Both the position numbers and the translations under genes were made by a program. DNA of 64,000 bases, from positions 28,427 through 92,426 of the forward strand of contig JAJQCF010000021.1 of NCBI GenBank assembly GCA_021202845.1. Direction: 5' to 3'. Of the stretch, positions 61,318 to 64,000 are shown piece by piece (the stretch's first letter is position 1; each line of letters starts with the position of its first letter). The DNA is from Oscillospiraceae bacterium. GTDB lineage: Bacteria; Bacillota; Clostridia; Oscillospirales; Oscillospiraceae. The notes under the pieces are model-generated. The model was not told the DNA's origin. It saw only the letters and a list, made by a program, of their open reading frames with translations, and searched no databases.

Positions 61318-64000
61318 ATGCGAAAACGAATTTTAGCAATAGTAATGGCTGTATGCATGATGCTGTCGGTCTTGCCGACGTCGGCGTTTGCAGATGATGA
61401 GCAAACCGAAGAGAGCAGCGGCATTGTATACGGCACTTACGAAGACGGAACGTGGACTGAAGATAGTGACAGTACCGGAACTGCGGAGCACGAAAATTAT
61501 ACGCTGTCCAAGACCGCAGTGGCGACGGAAAATCCGAACGAGTTTGAGATTACTCTTACCGTTACAACGACCACCACGTCCACGACCACGGCTGCGGCTG
61601 CGGCGGCTACCGTTTTGGTAATCGACGTCTCGGGGTCTATGAATTATTGTGCGGAATGCGGCGGCAACGGCAGTCATGCTACGGACTGCAGCAAAAATAC
61701 AAACACCACAGGAAACCGTGGCAGTAACGTTAACAGTGATGAAACCCGCATCTATGCCGCGAAGCAGGCGGCCATCAGCTTCCTGCAGTCTTACAGCGGA
61801 CTGGAATTTAACGAGAGCGGCACACTGACATCAACAACTGATTTGAGCCTTGGCCGATATGTTTCACTTGTCGCTTTCAGCAGCGGCGTCACGGCTAATG
61901 CATGGGTTGATGTTTCCACCATATCAGGGTACAACGCCGTTTTGTCGCAGATAAATGCGTTGAGTGCAGACGGCGGAACTAACCTGCATGCCGGACTTTT
62001 GCAGGCGGATTACCAGCTGACGCTTGATACGGTGAAAGACATTGCAAGCACCCAGAAAAATGTTATTGTTTTGACTGACGGTGCGCCGACATTTTATCTT
62101 ACTTCATCTTCTTCTGGTATGGGCAGTACTGCCATAACAATAGGCGGAACAACGTACTATCGAGCGGGTACCGGCAGCAGTACCACTACGAATGTAACTA
62201 CAGCCACAACAGCTGCCGCGACGACGCTTAAAAAGAGCGCGAGCGTATACACCGTTTGTTTCGGCGTTGCGAATGATACGCTTTACAGTAATAGCACCGA
62301 CACGACAACAATTGGCGAATACCTGTCCGGCTCAATAGCTACGGCGGCTACTTCGGATAAGACGTACGCTTACAACGCTTCCAATGCCGATGAGCTGTAT
62401 GCTGCTTTCGCGGCCATTACGGAGATCATTACAGGGGAACTGGCGACTATGACCGTCACTGACCCGATGGGTTCAAACGTAAGTAATGTTGTTCTGGACA
62501 GCAGCAGCACCGATGCTACACTGGAGGACGGAACTATTACATGGACTCTGTCCAGCGCGACCGTGGTGGAAACCACGGATGGCAACACTACTACATACAC
62601 CTATACCTATACATATACGTACACGGTGACGGTGGACACAAGCAGCATATCTGATGGCAGTGAGACCTTCCCGCTTAATGATGCAACTTATTTAACGGTC
62701 GGTGATGTGGAATATCATTTCCCCGTGCCGGCGGTTGACGGCAGTGTGCTGTATTACACGGTTACGTACGAGGACGGCGAATATGGTTCACTGAGCAACT
62801 ATGAAAGCTTAGAGGGCGCGGACGAAGCGACAGCGGAGGCCGTAGTATACAATAACCTTGCATATGGTTCTGCTACACCTGCGGCTCCTGAGGTAACTGC
62901 GGCTGAGGGTTATTACTTCACCGGCTGGGCCCCGACAGTAACGAATACCGTCACGGGGTCTGTGACTTATGTAGCACAGTATGCCGAAAAGACTGCGCTG
63001 ACGATTACGATTGCGGACAGGAATGTGGAGTACACCGGCAGCGCGCAATCCGGTTATGGCTATGAGACCAGCGGTGACGGCGTTTCCACAGTCACCGGAC
63101 TGAAGGACGGCCACAGCATATCTACAGTTACCGGCTATACTGAGGCCACCGGTACGGCTGTTAACACTTACGAAGGTTCTTGGGATGACAATTACAGTGT
63201 TGTGATTGTCGATGAAAATGGCAAGGACGTTACTGAGCAGTATACGATTGCGGTTAATCCGGGCAAGCTGACAATAACTAACAACACAACGGATTTGGCT
63301 GTTACTGCTGATAATGTAACTGTTGTTTACGACGGCGAGTCCCATGGCGTAACCGGAACGGCAACGGTTGATGGTACGGCAACAACGGCAGCAACCATCA
63401 CGTATGTGTACACCGACAGCGAGGGCAATGTGCTTGACAGTGAGCCGGTGGATGCCGGCACTTACACTGTGACCGTGACTGCGTCCCTTGCCGGATATTC
63501 GGATGCTACAACTACAGCGACGGTGACAATCACAAAGAGACCTGTAATCTTCACCGGCGAGTCTGCTGAAAAGGTTTATAACGGACAGGAGCAAGAAATC
63601 ACTGGCATTACCGTCAGTGAGACCGGAGAAGGCACCGGACTTGTCATCGGCGACAGCTATAGCGAACTGAGCTACAGCGCCAAGGGAACTAATGCCGGCG
63701 AGTATAATGGTGCATTCAGCGGCACTGTAGTAATAAAGAATGCAGCCGGCGATGACGTCACTGCAAACTATGATATTACCCAGACCCCGGGCGTGCTGAC
63801 GATTACAAAAATCACGGCAGAGATAGTAGTAACCGCAAACAGCGCAACCAAGACCTATGACGGCACTGCTCTGGAAGACAGCGGCTACACCAGCACTGGC
63901 ACGGGAATTCTGATGGATGGCGATGAACTGGTCGTCGAAGTAAGCGGCAGCCAGACTGACGTCGGAAGCAGCGCGAACAAAGTTACCAGCGTAAAGGTAA
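61318..64000 (+). CDS. Large secreted vWA protein with MBG-type repeats (3' end outside window)
   Basis: At least 894 residues, still open at the right edge. Residues 1-26 are a signal peptide (MRKRILAIVMAVCMMLSVL, SAFA-DD). After a Thr- and Ala-rich stretch, a vWA domain follows with a full MIDAS: DVSGS at 103-107, Thr in DGGTNLH and Asp in VLTDGAPT. A small Cys insert (CAECGG, DC) lies after the first motif. A TY-repeat precedes an InlB-like unit (EGYYFTGWAPT, YVAQY), then MBG-like repeats with VEYTGS, VYDGES, VYNGQE and TYDGTA, about 90 residues each. It is probably an adhesin or pilus tip. RBS AGGAGG. Less GC-rich than most neighbours. Confidence 0.85.
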   Translation, partial: MRKRILAIVMAVCMMLSVLPTSAFADDEQTEESSGIVYGTYEDGTWTEDSDSTGTAEHENYTLSKTAVATENPNEFEITLTVTTTTTSTTTAAAAAATVLVIDVSGSMNYCAECGGNGSHATDCSKNTNTTGNRGSNVNSDETRIYAAKQAAISFLQSYSGLEFNESGTLTSTTDLSLGRYVSLVAFSSGVTANAWVDVSTISGYNAVLSQINALSADGGTNLHAGLLQADYQLTLDTVKDIASTQKNVIVLTDGAPTFYLTSSSSGMGSTAITIGGTTYYRAGTGSSTTTNVTTATTAAATTLKKSASVYTVCFGVANDTLYSNSTDTTTIGEYLSGSIATAATSDKTYAYNASNADELYAAFAAITEIITGELATMTVTDPMGSNVSNVVLDSSSTDATLEDGTITWTLSSATVVETTDGNTTTYTYTYTYTYTVTVDTSSISDGSETFPLNDATYLTVGDVEYHFPVPAVDGSVLYYTVTYEDGEYGSLSNYESLEGADEATAEAVVYNNLAYGSATPAAPEVTAAEGYYFTGWAPTVTNTVTGSVTYVAQYAEKTALTITIADRNVEYTGSAQSGYGYETSGDGVSTVTGLKDGHSISTVTGYTEATGTAVNTYEGSWDDNYSVVIVDENGKDVTEQYTIAVNPGKLTITNNTTDLAVTADNVTVVYDGESHGVTGTATVDGTATTAATITYVYTDSEGNVLDSEPVDAGTYTVTVTASLAGYSDATTTATVTITKRPVIFTGESAEKVYNGQEQEITGITVSETGEGTGLVIGDSYSELSYSAKGTNAGEYNGAFSGTVVIKNAAGDDVTANYDITQTPGVLTITKITAEIVVTANSATKTYDGTALEDSGYTSTGTGILMDGDELVVEVSGSQTDVGSSANKVTSVKV

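Noticed and set aside
62809..63594. Long minus-strand frame opposite the vWA repeat protein
   Set aside because: The plus-strand frame has a signal peptide, MIDAS and repeats; the antisense frame is low-complexity Ile/Arg/Ser-rich and lacks a ribosome site.

Overview
The window looks like a chromosomal segment of a GC-rich, anaerobic, spore-forming Clostridia (Oscillospirales-like; lineage inferred from gene content only). It carries CotF-type spore coat genes, a GerMN lipoprotein, an Asp23-nusB-xseAB-dxs-tlyA-nadK-argR-recN block typical of Clostridia, split transketolase, B12-dependent methionine synthase and QueH. Start sites mostly have strong AGGAGG-type ribosome sites, and promoters are SigA-like (TTGNNN-N17-TATNNT).

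Layout. 1-7.6 kb: coat genes, a secreted SLH protein behind a structured leader with its own terminator, membrane proteins, a CDF and a MATE transporter, then an ArsB/NhaD-type transporter followed by a cytidylate kinase-like gene. 7.7-14.4 kb: F-type ATP synthase operon (a, c, b, alpha, gamma, beta, epsilon). It has no separate delta gene; two tandem copies of a delta (OSCP) C-terminal-like domain are fused to the N-terminus of alpha. Subunit c has a signal-peptide-like extension. 14.4-17.7 kb: a giant prepilin-type protein with GLUG repeats. 17.8 kb: tRNA-Gly(CCC). 18-22.9 kb: response regulator, D-Ala-D-Ala carboxypeptidase, histidine kinase and GerMN lipoprotein. 22.9-27.6 kb: YqeG phosphatase, M24 peptidase, split transketolase, and a GH1-like protein apparently lacking the acid/base Glu.

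27.7-45 kb is a mosaic of metabolic and transport genes: orphan EutH with a Cys-rich protein, a DUF3870 gene and a permease-kinase fusion behind a ~200-nt leader, dCMP deaminase, QueH-DUF523-LarA, a GH2-like protein with Gln at the expected nucleophile position, a CoA-transferase, a CLC antiporter resembling the fluoride type, and an operon of GT39 (with discoidin-like insert), PHP phosphatase, RpiB and a DUF4015 protein. 45-53.3 kb: the conserved recN-to-asp23 block on the minus strand.

53.4-56.0 kb: an AT-rich type II restriction-modification cassette bounded by an 18-bp imperfect direct repeat. Plus-strand C regulator and MjaI-like endonuclease converge on minus-strand HTH regulator and methyltransferase; the methyltransferase carries a degenerate SNase-like tail. 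56-60.8 kb: a methionine operon (reactivation-domain protein, MetH, homocysteine methyltransferase/MTHFR) from a perfect consensus promoter. 61 kb to the right edge: a large secreted vWA/MBG-repeat protein, truncated by the window, behind a leader with a G9 tract, a possible 21-codon peptide and a terminator.

The strongest candidates for something undescribed are the delta2-alpha ATP synthase fusion, the repeated pairing of ion/solute transporters with cytidylate kinase-like proteins (once as neighbours, once fused), the R-M cassette with its SNase-like methyltransferase tail and two regulators, and three structured leaders without a recognised riboswitch class.
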